This document shows positions 9,482 to 19,412 of a stretch of DNA of 64,000 nt, in pieces. Under the pieces are notes generated by a model that worked only from the letters and a program-made list of their open reading frames with translations, did no database searches and was not told where the DNA came from. Position 1 is the stretch's first letter. Each line of letters begins with the position of its first letter. A program made the position numbers and the translations under genes. Source of the DNA: Diplolepis rosae (taxonomy: Eukaryota > Arthropoda > Insecta > Hymenoptera > Diplolepididae); the NCBI GenBank assembly GCA_030998225.1, contig JAPYXD010000391.1, forward strand, positions 2,542,001 to 2,606,000, in the 5' to 3' direction.

Positions 9482-9853
9482 TTGGAATACCTAGAACAAC
9501 AGATGTTTGACGTCAGCCTGGCCCGACGAGCAGGAAACAGCCAAATAAGGATGATCCACGGATCCTACCTCGGACTAGGCCTCATATCTATTGGACTACT
9601 TATATACATCCTCTTCCCCAGGATTTCAAAACTAATAATCAACTGCAATCAACGACACTCACCAGGGACGAGAGCTGATCAACGTGTTGACTTCAGTACC
9701 ATTAGCATCAAGGAAGAGCAGGAACCAACCCCTGCACGAAACTCTCTGCCACAAACGACTACGGAGACAGGTACTTCCACCTGCACAGACATACCTGCTG
9801 CACCACCAAGGGAACGACCAGCGAATACCTCCGTAATTCAACTGCCATCCTAG
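9482..9853 (+). pseudogene. env: Envelope gene of element A, transmembrane anchor and cytoplasmic tail
   Basis: The frame contains a single hydrophobic span (residues about 32-52, LGLGLISIGLLIYILF) followed by basic residues and a polar tail rich in Thr/Pro. This is the expected C-terminus of a type I viral envelope protein. It is in a different frame from the ectodomain, so a second frameshift lies near 9430-9480. Errantivirus fragment B has an equivalent anchor and tail at 24,003-24,251. Confidence 0.7.
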
Positions 9854-9880
9854 ACTCTTCAACCAGCATAAGAATTCCAT

Positions 9881-10510
9881 CAGGGTCTAGATGAAAGCAG
9901 TCATAGAACATGGCCGTTGAAAAATCTCAAATCTAAAATACATTTACCGCTAAAACATTTTTTTTTATTGTATTATCTATACGGCTTTTCTTTAGTAAAT
10001 GAACCTGTTAAAGTAGGACTCTTCTTCTTATGTACTGCACTAAAAAACTAGACATTGTAGATTCTCTCACAGCTTGATGAAAAAGAGCGACTACACCTGA
10101 ACAACATAAGGCTATCATTTCTTATTCTTACCCGTACTCGTCTGTAGACCACCCTAGTTTGTCGGGGACGAAAACACTAAAAATTCCGGTGTGGTTTGTT
10201 ACGGACGGTCCAAAGTGTGCAATATTTTTTGAAAATATTTTGATTGGTGTACAAAATCTAATTTATGGAATATTGATTGCTTTTAGAAAAGAATTAAATG
10301 CACACTTTTGAGCGTTCGTAACCTGATTGCATTCCAATGGCTAATTCAACTCAGCATTTCTGGTCATACGAGCTGGTCTTGAGACGTAGAGTAATATCTA
10401 AATTAACCTTTTCAGTTATTTAAATACGTTCAAGTAATAAAACTTTTAAAGGTAAGAAGAGTTCACCCTTATGTTTTTCAGGTGCATTAATGTTTTATAA
10501 ACTAGATTAA
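9881..10510. other. Non-coding region 3' of element A with a dispersed motif at 10,155-10,205
   Basis: No coding potential seen. The segment starting AGTTTGTCGGGGACGAAAAC near 10,155 and ending GTGGTTTGTTAC is repeated, slightly diverged, at about 35,594-35,640. TGTCGGGGAC could be an LTR 5' end, but no matching terminus or target duplication was found. Confidence 0.4.
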
Positions 10511-10513
10511 TTG

Positions 10514-10545
10514 ATAGCGAGAGTGCATAGGCACTCGATCGCTAT
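10514..10545. repeat. Strong short hairpin
   Basis: ATAGCGA (10,514-10,520) and TCGCTAT (10,539-10,545) pair, as do GAGTGC (10,521-10,526) and GCACTC (10,531-10,536), around an ATAG loop with a 2-nt GA bulge. The pairing is perfect in both stems. There is no U-run after it, and its function is unknown. Confidence 0.6.
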
Positions 10546-10569
10546 GAACTATAAAGGTATAAATATGAA

Positions 10570-10612
<43 letters not shown>

Positions 10613-10622
10613 ATGTGTATAC
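10570..10622. repeat. (TA)n/(TG)n microsatellite
   Basis: About 15 TA dinucleotides are followed by TG repeats. The reading frames spanning it are low-complexity artefacts. Confidence 0.9.
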
Positions 10623-10929
10623 AATATTTATATGTATGTAAAAATATTGTATATTAATATTGTGAAAATACACGGTCATCTTATATGCTACCTCTACGTA
10701 GCTCTCACACGAGGACAAAATTACAAAAAAATGAGAGAACGCCGGAGAATGAGTAGGTACAGACGTTATACGATAAGCTCGCACTCTTGTTACAGATAAG
10801 ACAAAAGCGAGACAGGAATTAAAATATTGAGATGAACTGTTCAATCCCGGTTTCGCACTTTTGAGGGGTCTATTTTATATGTTTTAGGATACCTGAAATT
10901 CAGAACTCATGTCTTCAGGTACACAATGA

Positions 10930-12560
10930 CCCTTGACACAAGTTCTGAATAAAATAAGTCATAAGCAGAAAGACTATGTTAAAGAGAAAAGAAATGAGAG
11001 CGTGCGAAGCATGAGTAAGGAGGGGAGGGATGATTAGCACAGTATAAGAATGAACACGAAAGAGAGGAGAAGGAAGCGATGCAAGAGAGAATGAATCCTG
11101 GAGGAGAGAGAGAGAGAGAGAGCTATCTCCCTGCAGCTCAAGCTAGCATCTCGCGTTAAAACCACCTTTCTGCCTTTGCTTGCTCCCATCTTTGGTCCGC
11201 CCAGGCGCGCACTAAAGAAGGCAGATATATGCATATATTTTATCCGATTCTATGATTGCCACGACCGACTCTGCGCTCAGCGTAAGGTCCAGCATACACC
11301 TACCCCTTCCCATACCCCGCCAATATCAGAGCCTAAATGCTTATACCGGCTGACCTGCCGCAACCGATCCACGTGCTTTTAAAGACTTAAAATAAATTGT
11401 CTGAAACAATGAAATTGTTTTAGTGACAACATTATTAATAAAACAATTACTAATAACAATTAAAAGCTAATACATTTCAATTTCAACTGAAATAAAAGAA
11501 ACTAAATATCGTTTCTGGAATACTTATGAATGTGTATCAAATGGTAGTACTCAGCCACTTTCTTTTGCTAAGATAGCAAGGATGAAGGTATCTAATGACA
11601 CCTATGGGTCAGCAAAAGTCGGATTACCAAAATTCAGCATTCACATAGTTTCCCACGTACCCCTGCCACATTTATTTCGTCCAATCCAAAACTTCTTAAC
11701 AAAAAAAAATCCCTACCATGCTCACCTAGTGATGAGCTTAAGAGTTGGATCTAAACCAGGCAAATTCGCAGTCTTCTAAGTGTCTTGATTAGATCCAGAC
11801 CTTAGAATAATAAAGAAAACATTTTTCTTTTATCGTGCCCGTCTGCGGTCTAGATCGACAGTTCCTAGGTCCTCGTTAGTTGATTGAACCCGTAAAACTC
11901 TTTCTAACGAAATTATATTTTTGGAATCGTGTCGGGCGGACGTAAAAGACAAAAGACTTCATCTGGACGAAAGCAATACATATAAGATATATTGAAGTAT
12001 ACAAAATATATTTCTAATATATCTTTCTTCGGCGGACTATTTTAAAGTCCAATTCGTTTAATAAAAAAACGGCAAAAAGGTGCGCGAAATCGCGGAAAAA
12101 TTAATACTACCGAATCTCAAAACGGTAGTGATAATTTTTCATAAAATATTGTAATTAGATTTAATAGGAAAATTCTAGCGGTGAAAAGGGCGTGTTTAAA
12201 AGCACTCAACCCTTTTCTGGTTAAAAGCCAACCGTTATTTTCTCTTATTAAACCTAACAGAAAGTGGCAAAAACAGTATTTGTGTGCGAGTGTGCTATGC
12301 GCGACTCGCAATTAGGACAAAGTGTGATTTTGAACAACACTCAACAGAAAACCATTGCCCAGTCTAGGACGAATCAGGAACTAAGGGAAAATCTCTCCCT
12401 CCCTCTCACACTCTCCTGGGACTGGTAGATGTAAGGAAAACTAGTAGTAAGGTATCGTTCCAATATATGTATCTATTTGTATATCCTTTTTATACGGACA
12501 TTAAAGACTAAAACTGGAAATCTTCCTGTATTCAAAACTTCTTTTCCAAAAATCAAAGAG
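10930..12560 (+). repeat. Long LTR-like interspersed repeat, copy 1
   Basis: Blocks here recur in the same order and strand at 49,890-50,950: a purine-rich GAGA stretch, CCACGTGCTT, a block before CGCAGTCTTCTAA, then TTTAAAAGCA-TCA-CCCCTTTTCTGG and TGGTTAAAAGCCA. TTTAAAA before a CA-rich start and a later ATTAAAG look like promoter and poly(A) elements. Copy 1 ends just before gag of gypsy element D, so it may be that element's 5' LTR, with copy 2 a solo relative. Termini and target duplications were not resolved. A (GA)n run lies at 11,102-11,121. Confidence 0.45.
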
Positions 12561-12779
12561 GGTTTTCTTAAAAGCAGGGCATAGCCTCCTCAGTCAGAGG
12601 AGAGGGCAAATACGATCCCAGATTAAAAAAAAATTTTGGTTTATTTAATTTATAATTTCCTAAATTGAAATTTGGCAGTTTGGAGCCTCAAGCGGGCGTA
12701 TAATCGAATTTAATATTTTTATTATATTAAGTTTAATTATTCGTACATAACAAAGAGTGTATACGATTCAACGTAACAA

Positions 12780-13260
12780 CAGATGAAAAAAAAATAGAAA
12801 TTTTGAGATTATTTTTAGAAAAATCCTGTTTGGATTGGTACAGCTCAATGGCAACAAAACTAACAACGAATTCTGAATGGAAAGAGTGAAAAGAAACATT
12901 CCTAGAAACATTTCAAAACAAAGGCTGGAACATGGTCACATACGCATTTGCATTCAGATATAAGGAAGGGCTCTTAATTGATTATGCGATGAAAAAAGAA
13001 AGACTTATACTAGACATAAACAAATCTATTGATACAAAAACATTGATCGATCTCATTGCAACTGGTTTACCATAATTTATCTTAAATAAAATAAACAGAG
13101 ACGATCTGAAAGATAGTACAGATTTATTTAATGAAATTAGAAAATACGAAGGTATAGTATACAAAAAAATCACTACAAAATCGAACAATGGTAACTTTGG
13201 ACACAAAATAAGAGTTGAAGGGAAAAACCGTGTAAAACGGGTGAAAACTTGAATAAAGGG
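12780..13260 (+). pseudogene. gag: Decayed Gag of gypsy element D
   Basis: With a few stops, the frame reads as a Ty3/gypsy capsid: CLDWYSSMATKLT, NSEWKE, FQNKGWNMVTYAFAFRYKEG, then LIATGLP and LFNEIRKYE. Stops occur near 12,887 and 13,072, and the frame shifts near 13,240. A possible knuckle remnant (YHPEEACWFK) follows at about 13,270. It belongs with the protease and RT fragments downstream. It is unlike the errantivirus Gags in this window, so it is a separate lineage. Confidence 0.6.
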
Positions 13261-13404
13261 AGCAGATATCACCCCGAGGAAGCATGTTGGTTCAAGACAA
13301 AACACACCAAAAATGAAAAAACGAACCATGTTAGAAATATGAATAGTAATTCTGTGTTAGAAGTAGATTTGAACACAGATAAAAAAAACGAGAGATTATA
13401 CCAT

Positions 13405-13895
13405 TAATTAAGATCAAACTACTAATAGAAGATAAATTAGAGGTAAGTGGCGTCTATGACTCAGGTTCACAGATCTCTTTAATAAATTCGAGACTGATAA
13501 AAGTAAAAGAAAAAATAGAAAACGTAAATACAGCATACATGAAAACGGTTAATGGTGTAAAGAAAACGGATGGTTTGATAACTATAAAAATTTTGAAATA
13601 GAAGAAGAAATGGATGTATATATAATTAAAGAAGAAGATTTTGATGATTTCATAATAGGGTTAGATATGATAAAGAAATTTAGGCTTACTCAAAATGAAA
13701 ATTTGAAGATAGAACAAAAAAATAAACCAGATATAAAAACATTAAAAAATACATTCGAGGAAAACTCGGACAAAGAAGAAGATAAAGATAGTAAGATGGG
13801 AATTAATTCGATTAATTTTAACGAACACATACAAAAGAAAGAACTTGAGATTACAATAGATCATTTGGTCAACGAAAAGAAAAATGAGATATGAA
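13405..13895 (+). pseudogene. Protease region of gypsy element D
   Basis: VYDSGSQISLINSRLIK near 13,450 has the D-S-G active site of a retropepsin. The later FDDFIIGLDMIKKF (in the frame from 13,610) matches the conserved ILGxDxL region of gypsy proteases. A frameshift near 13,600 separates the two halves. A Lys/Asp/Glu-rich linker to RT follows. Confidence 0.6.
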
Positions 13896-14745
13896 AAATA
13901 ATAGAAGACTACAAAACAATATTTGCCAAAGATAAATACGACATTGGAACTGTTAATGACTATAAAGCTGACATAGATCTACTAGTAGATAAATACTGCA
14001 GCAAGAGGCCATACATATGCACAATAGAAGACAAGAAAGAAATAGAAGAACAGATATCTATATTACTAAAGAGAAATTTAATAGAAGAATCGTACAGCCC
14101 TTTTGCAGCCCCAGTTACACTGGCATATAAAAAGGATGATAAAAAAAGATCAAGATTATGCGTAGATTTCAGAGGATTGAATAAAATTATTCTACCACAG
14201 GCCTAACTATTTCCATTAATAGATGACCTAATAATGAAGACAATAAATTGCAAATACTTCACTACGTTAGATATAAACTCAACATTTTGGCCCATACCAC
14301 TGCGAATTGAAGATAGAACAAAAAAAGCATTTGTCACTCAAGATAGACACTTTCAATGGACCTGTCTACCTTTTGGATTGAAAACATCACCAGCAATCTT
14401 CCAAGGGATACTAAGCAACATCTTAAGAAAACACGAACTCACTGGATTTGCGGTAAATTACATTGATGATATCTTAATATATTAACATTCTTTTGAAGAA
14501 CACATAAAACATATAAAACGAGTACTAGAAGCAATAAAAAAAGAAAGTTTTAGACTAAAATTTAAAAAATGTACATTTGCTTCAGACTCAGTAAAATACC
14601 TTGGTCATATAATTCAGAACAACACAGTACGACCTGTAAAAGATAATTTAACCTCAATAAAAAACTTTCCAACCCCAACAACACAGAAAAACATTAGACA
14701 ATTTTTAGGAAAAATTAACTTTTATCATGATTATATTATTTAATA
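13895..14745 (+). pseudogene. pol: Reverse transcriptase of gypsy element D, truncated
   Basis: RT motifs run in order in one frame with stops at about 14,204 and 14,483: EEQISILLKRNLIEESYSPF, RLCVDFRGLNKI, YFTTLDINSTFW, CLPFGLKTSPAIF and the catalytic YIDD at about 14,459-14,473. The connection (VKYLGHII, IRQFLGKINFYHDY) ends near 14,740, where PLE-derived sequence takes over. No RNase H or integrase of this element is found, so it was truncated by rearrangement. Confidence 0.75.
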
Positions 14746-15345
14746 AATTAAAAAAACACCAAATATTAAAATTGTCACACACAAGAAAAATAAACATTAA
14801 ATTAACTTAACATCCAGAACATACACAAAATTGTTAAAATTTTACCTTTATAAAAGAAGTTTAACTCATGATGAGTAATGTCGAGGAAATAAAATTATAA
14901 TAAAAGTCATGATTTACTTAATAAAATGACGTGATGTCATGGAGTCGACGACATTTTGTCTACTAAATTATTACATTCAAACAGTTAACTTAAAATATTG
15001 ACAACAGTTATTGTAAACACAGAATTTGAAATGAAAACAGACATCAGCTGGGAAGCTATCATGAATTTAATCTATTAAGTAATGAAAAATATATTCTATT
15101 CAAAGTAAATATGTCTTCTATTTTATTTATACTAAATTTATTAAATTTTATATGGATCATCTCTGATGTTAATCTTTTTCGATAGTCAGAGACATAATCA
15201 ACAATCTTGGTATTTTCCCAATAAAATTCATCGTTGAATTCCAATTGATGTTCACAGACTACGCATTCACTGTTTTTTTTATTTTTGTGTTCATTAATGC
15301 GAACTCTTAATGCTCTCTTAGATTCACCAATATGTTAAGTTAATT
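14746..15345 (-). mobile_element. Penelope-like element 3' fragment with GIY-YIG C-terminus (minus strand)
   Basis: This segment is the reverse complement of 58,860-59,380 at high identity. The minus frame 15,059-15,244 (FYWENTKIVDYVSDYRKRLTSEMIHIK) matches the C-terminal part of PLE endonucleases, and the same peptide occurs at 58,895 on the plus strand. The rest is 3' untranslated sequence. A second PLE end on the plus strand starts immediately after, giving an inverted tail-to-tail arrangement typical of PLE insertions. Confidence 0.7.
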
Positions 15346-15530
15346 TAATGTTTATTTTTCTTGTGTTTGACAATTTTAATATTTGGTATTTTTTTAATTT
15401 AATAAAGCCTGATGAGGTTGGCAAACCCATAGCCAACGAAACGTCGCAACAATTTTGACACTATAAAGAGTTTTCTTCTTTATATTTGACCCTCATTGAT
15501 CGAAAACCAGCATCTTTTATTAGAAAAGAG
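15345..15530 (+). mobile_element. Penelope-like element terminal segment
   Basis: Matches 59,320-59,470 plus 61,422-61,450 (plus strand) and the reverse complement of 58,560-58,690. It carries the hammerhead motif at 15,409 and then TTTGACCCTCATTGATCG and ACCAGCATCTTTTAT. The uninterrupted version here gives the empty site for the TC element at 59,471. Confidence 0.7.
15409..15446 (+). ncRNA. Hammerhead ribozyme-like motif, PLE class 1
   Basis: CTGATGAG (15,409-15,416), stem II GTTGGC/GCCAAC with an AAACCCATA loop, then GAAACGTC (15,438-15,445). These are the conserved catalytic strands of a hammerhead, with cleavage expected after GTC. Stem III is only the self-complementary ACGT, so activity would need a dimeric fold, as known for PLE hammerheads. 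Stem I pairing is weak here. The same motif occurs at 58,642-58,678 (-) and 59,385-59,421 (+). Confidence 0.65.
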
Positions 15531-16350
15531 AGTCGTTTCTTTGTTTACAGGTAAGATTGTACATAGTATAAATAATAGTGTTAATAGGACGTGTAAAATA
15601 AAATAAATATTCACTTTGTTTACAGAGAAACAATTTCTAGTTATTTCACTTTGAAAATCCTCAAGAAAGAAAAATTGTCTTATACATATACAGGGTGTCT
15701 AAAAAGTCCCGGGACGGTTGGATATTTCCTTAGGTAAAATATTTTTTTAAAAAGTGAAGGTCATTCCTGAAGTAAATTTCAACGAGAAATTCAATGGTGA
15801 CCTTCATTTTGACCTTGAAGTTGACCTTCATGGCTTTTTAAAGGTCAACTTTGTTTTTTTAAATGGAAGCCCCCTTTTTTACATCTGCAATCGAAAGAGC
15901 GGAAAATTCTACGTTCAGATACGTACCCAAGTCATAGGTCAATTGTAACGTTCCAGGTCAGTTAAAGGTTATTTGAAATTAACAAAGTTTTCCAAGAGGT
16001 CAGTGTAATTCCTGAAGTGAATTTCAACGAGAAATTCATTGGCGAGCTCTGTATTGATCTTGGTTACAGCGTATTGAATATTGTAAAATCATATGTATAG
16101 GAAATTTTTCATTAAAAGTTCCAGGAGTTCTGGTGAGAGTTCTGTTCCTCCCCAAAGAGTTATATCGAAAAGTCCTATACCGTTTTTCGATACCTGAGTC
16201 AATACCTAAGGCGATACCATAAGTCCTATACCGTTTTGCTATCTCCATACGAATATTACGAATCGAAACTAAATTTACGTATTACGAATACATACATACT
16301 ATCTTTCGCGTGGTTAGGGATATCGAGTTCGATCTTATGATCAAGTTCCT

Positions 16351-17346
16351 TTGCTTTTTAATCGCAGTTTTCGTAATGGAGAAGGGTTAAATCCTGTCTC
16401 GAAATCAACAATTGAAAGAACTGTAAGGCGCTTTATGAATCATGGATCTATCAAGGACCTTCAGAGAACTAGTCGGCCAAAATCTGCAGGATCTGAGGAG
16501 ATGCAGATGGACGTAGCCCAAGCATTTGTTGAAAACCCACTCCTTAGTTTACGTCGAGCTAGTGATGAGCGTGACGTTGCTCCTGAGACAGTGCGAAATA
16601 TTTTTAAAAGCATCAATTTCCATCCTTACAAAGTTCATGTGGTACAAGAGCTCAGTAAAGACGATCCTGATCGTCGGGTTGAATTTTGTGAAATTATGAT
16701 GGACAAAATTGATAGAGATCCTCTTTTCTTGTACAAGACAGTATTTTCAGATGAAGCTACTTTCACTTTAAAAGGTGAAGTTAAGAGGCAAAATTGTAGA
16801 TATTGGTCCGGCACAAATCCTGATTGGATGTTGGAGAGTCACACACAATATCCACAAAAGATTAATGTTTCGGCCGGTATCTTGAATGATACATTGATAG
16901 GCTCTTTCTTCATCGATGGTAATCTCAATGCCCGTGCATATGAAAAGCTTCTCAGAAACCAAATTGTACCAAGAATAAGGGAGATTGCAGGCGATAATTT
17001 TCAAAATATTTGGTTCCAGCAAGACGGAGCAGCGGCTCATTACGGTAGGGAGGTTCGAGCATATTTGGATACTCAGTTCCCTCATAGGTGGATTGGAAGA
17101 AGGGCTGAAATCGAGTGGCCTGCTAGATCTCCTGATCTGACGCCTCTCGACTATTTTCTGTGGGGTTATTTAAAGAGCAAAGTATACTCAACGCAACCCC
17201 AAAGCTTAGACGAATTGCAGAATCGGATTCTGCAAGAGGCTACTTTGATCGATAAGGAGATGATTCGTAATGCTGTAACTCATTTTTACAATCGCATAGC
17301 TATTTGTCAAGAAGCTCAAGGTTTTCAGTTCGAACATCTTCACTGA
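16351..17346 (+). CDS. Mariner-type transposase (DD41D)
   Basis: The 331-residue frame is intact from ATG to TGA, though the start may be further upstream beyond a lesion. An N-terminal helix-turn-helix region (about 1-100) includes SKSTIERTVRRF and a GRP-like RTSRPKSAG. The catalytic triad reads D in FSDEATF (about 132), D in WFQQDGAAAHYG (about 226) and D in PDLTPLDYFLWG. I count 41 residues between the second and third aspartates, matching DD41D rosa/visitor-type Tc1-mariner relatives. It would cut and paste the element at TA. The gene sits between long TIRs, with a conserved hairpin block just after the stop. Confidence 0.85.
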   Translation: MLFNRSFRNGEGLNPVSKSTIERTVRRFMNHGSIKDLQRTSRPKSAGSEEMQMDVAQAFVENPLLSLRRASDERDVAPETVRNIFKSINFHPYKVHVVQELSKDDPDRRVEFCEIMMDKIDRDPLFLYKTVFSDEATFTLKGEVKRQNCRYWSGTNPDWMLESHTQYPQKINVSAGILNDTLIGSFFIDGNLNARAYEKLLRNQIVPRIREIAGDNFQNIWFQQDGAAAHYGREVRAYLDTQFPHRWIGRRAEIEWPARSPDLTPLDYFLWGYLKSKVYSTQPQSLDELQNRILQEATLIDKEMIRNAVTHFYNRIAICQEAQGFQFEHLH

Positions 17347-17347
17347 A

Positions 17348-17445
17348 GCGTGAGAGGCAAGGGGACTCACGCTTATCACGCACCCCAAAGGGAACAGAAA
17401 TTACTACATCCACGTCTTTTTTCGTGGGTAATGCTAAACGTAAAC
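17348..17445 (+). other. Conserved non-coding hairpin block 3' of transposase
   Basis: Two bases after the stop codon, GCGTGAG (17,348-17,354) and CTCACGC (17,366-17,372) form a stem around AGGCAAGGGGA. GCACCCCAAAGGGAACAGAA and a TCCACGT/GGGTAATGCTAAACG block follow. The same series occurs after the transposase in copy 2 (31,683 onward) and, with the hairpin duplicated, in the related but distinct element at 52,919-53,050. Confidence 0.75.
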
Positions 17446-18127
17446 GTAAGCTGCTTGGAAAAAACCTTGAAGATCATCACCAAGATCAATATAGAGCTCA
17501 CCAATGAATTTCTCGTTGAAATTTACTTCAGGAATTACACTGACCTCTTGGAAAACTTTGTTAATTTCAAATAACCTTTAACTGACCTGGAACGTTACAA
17601 TTGACCTATAACTTGGGTACGTACTTGAACGTAGTGTTTTTCGCACTATCGATTACAGATGTGAAAAAAGGAGGTTTCCATTTAAAAAAAACAAATTTCA
17701 CCTTCAAAAAGCCATGAAGGTCACCTTTAAGGTCAAAATGAAGGTCACCATTGAATTCCCCGTTAAAAATACTTCAGGAATTACACGACTTCTTGGAAAA
17801 CTTTGTTAATTTCAAATAACCTTTAACTGACCTTGAAAGTTACAATTGACCTATGACTTGGGTACGCACCTGAACGTAGAATTTTCCGCTCTATCGACTG
17901 CAGATGTAAAAAAAGGGAGTTTCCATTTTAAAAACAAAGTCGACCTTCAAAAAGTCATGAAGGTCAACTTCAAGGTCAAAATGAAGGTCACCATTGAATT
18001 CCTCGTTGCAATTTCCTTTAGGAATGACCTTTACTTTTTTGAAAAATATTTTATCTGAGGAAATATCCAACCGTCCCGGGACTTTTTAGACACCCTGTAT
18101 AACGTTTAATAAAAATTATCAGACAAA

Positions 18128-18830
18128 ATGTCTCATTTCCAGGAAAAAACTATATTAAAGGAAACCCAAAGTAGAAAATTCATGGATGACATTTCTTGCG
18201 ATCCAACAGATGCTATGATAAAGTTAGTGGCAGAATTTTTTTCCATGTAACAAGGAGTTATGAACATTCCTATATTCAATGACAAAAACATGCCTGTTAG
18301 CGATTTTATCGAAGATATTATAACTGGACAGTCATTCGTGCCCGAAACTTGCGAAAAACGATACGTTATAGCGGTGTTCGCGCGATTAAAAGGTGCTGCA
18401 CGAGACAGCACTTACGGAAAAACGTTCTCTAAACTGAGTGACCTAATTCAACACCTCGAACAACGACTTGCCCCCCATAAAACGTATTTGTGGTACGTAC
18501 GCGAAATAACTACCATTCAAATGCTTCAAAATGAAGGTGTTTCTGAATTTTATGACCGATTAACATTTTTAAAGTCGAGAGCTCAGGCAGCTCTTTAAAA
18601 TAGATATAAAAATGCCAATCAGATGATACTTCCCCTCAACGACTGTGCCTTGGAAGCATTCATTCGGGGTTTACCTGGCGCAATGTCGGCCAAGATAGAG
18701 TCACGAGATCCCATGATCTTGGAAGAAGCTTTCGGATATGCTCTTGATTATGAAGCAAGACACCAAACAGATGAACTTTTCTTTCAACACCTTTCGCGGT
18801 ATTAGCAGCCGACCTATCTTGATTCAAGGA
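18128..18830 (+). pseudogene. gag: Gag of errantivirus-like fragment B
   Basis: Starts at ATG 18,128, hits a stop near 18,249, then reads NIPIFNDKNMPVSDFIED, RLKGAARDSTYGK, LAPHKTYLWYVREI and EGVSEFYDRLTFLKSRAQAAL. After a stop at 18,597 it continues with MILPLNDCALEAFIRGLPG. The order and spacing match Gag of element A (549-1619). It begins only about 30 bp after the mariner element ends, so the element's leader is missing or displaced. Confidence 0.7.
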
Positions 18831-19274
18831 AAAAAAGCCCTAGCCCTGAAAGACGTTCTATTCCTTATGGATTAAATTCTACGAACCCTGCGCAAAACCC
18901 AGATAAAAGGTTCAAGAACCTCGATAGTCCGGCGTTTGAAAGTAACCTCGACGATCAACAACAGCATACACTAAATTAATTTAATTAATGATTATATTTG
19001 AATTATAAATTTTAATTACAATTTAACTTCGAAAAATTGGAGAATTTTCATAACCAATTATATTTCAACTTATTAAGATCTTAAATATGTATGTACAGTC
19101 GTGCAACATAATCTAAACTGTCATCTATACATTTTCCACTAAAAGCACTAAGTATTCCTTATAGTTTTTTATCGACTGAATTTATCCATGAAATTTTTAA
19201 ATTATCAACAAAAATAACTGATTATTTTTCAAACTAACTTTTACTCACCTTTTTGCACAAAATTAAATACAAAA

Positions 19275-19390
19275 AATATGTACAAGCCGGTACATGTGTG
19301 TTACTAAACACAGGAGCACCTATTGCCACAGTACTGAACCAAGCTAGTAATAAGTCCCTAGCAATTATCGCATGTCATTGGTACCCATCG
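19275..19390 (+). pseudogene. Possible protease remnant of fragment B
   Basis: A short frame reads CVLLNTGAPIATVLNQAS, resembling a retropepsin active site (LLDTGAxIS) with the catalytic Asp replaced by Asn. It stops at 19,389. Its position downstream of Gag fits. It is short enough that chance similarity is possible. Confidence 0.4.
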
Positions 19391-19412
19391 TAGCCGAACT
19401 TGTCTCCCATAT

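Larger units (their letters stand above)
549..9853 (+). mobile_element. Errantivirus-like Ty3/gypsy retroelement A (gag-pol-env), LTRs not identified
   Basis: The order gag, protease, RT, gypsy-type RNase H, linker, extra RNase H1-type domain, pre-integrase module, integrase, envelope matches insect errantiviruses, with the addition of a second RNase H. Stops or frameshifts occur in protease, at the RT/connection boundary (3296 and 3314), between the two RNase H regions, and twice in env. Relatives are seen in the same window as fragments B (18.1-24.3 kb) and C (48.3-54.1 kb, minus strand). Confidence 0.85.
15691..18097 (+). mobile_element. Mariner-type element (DD41D), both ends present
   Basis: The 2,407-bp element begins CAGGGTGTCTAAAAAGTCCC and ends with the reverse complement, flanked by TA on both sides (15,689-15,690 and 18,098-18,099), the Tc1/mariner target duplication. 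Long inverted terminal regions of about 350 bp contain many AGGTCA/TGACCT hexamers. The right arm holds two tandem copies of the roughly 270-bp internal module (about 17,495-17,755 and 17,756-18,060) and the left arm one. A deleted copy lies at 30,755-32,188. Confidence 0.9.

Noticed and set aside
10542..10844. 100-residue Tyr/Ile-rich minus-strand ORF
   Set aside because: Product of the TA/TG microsatellite read through.
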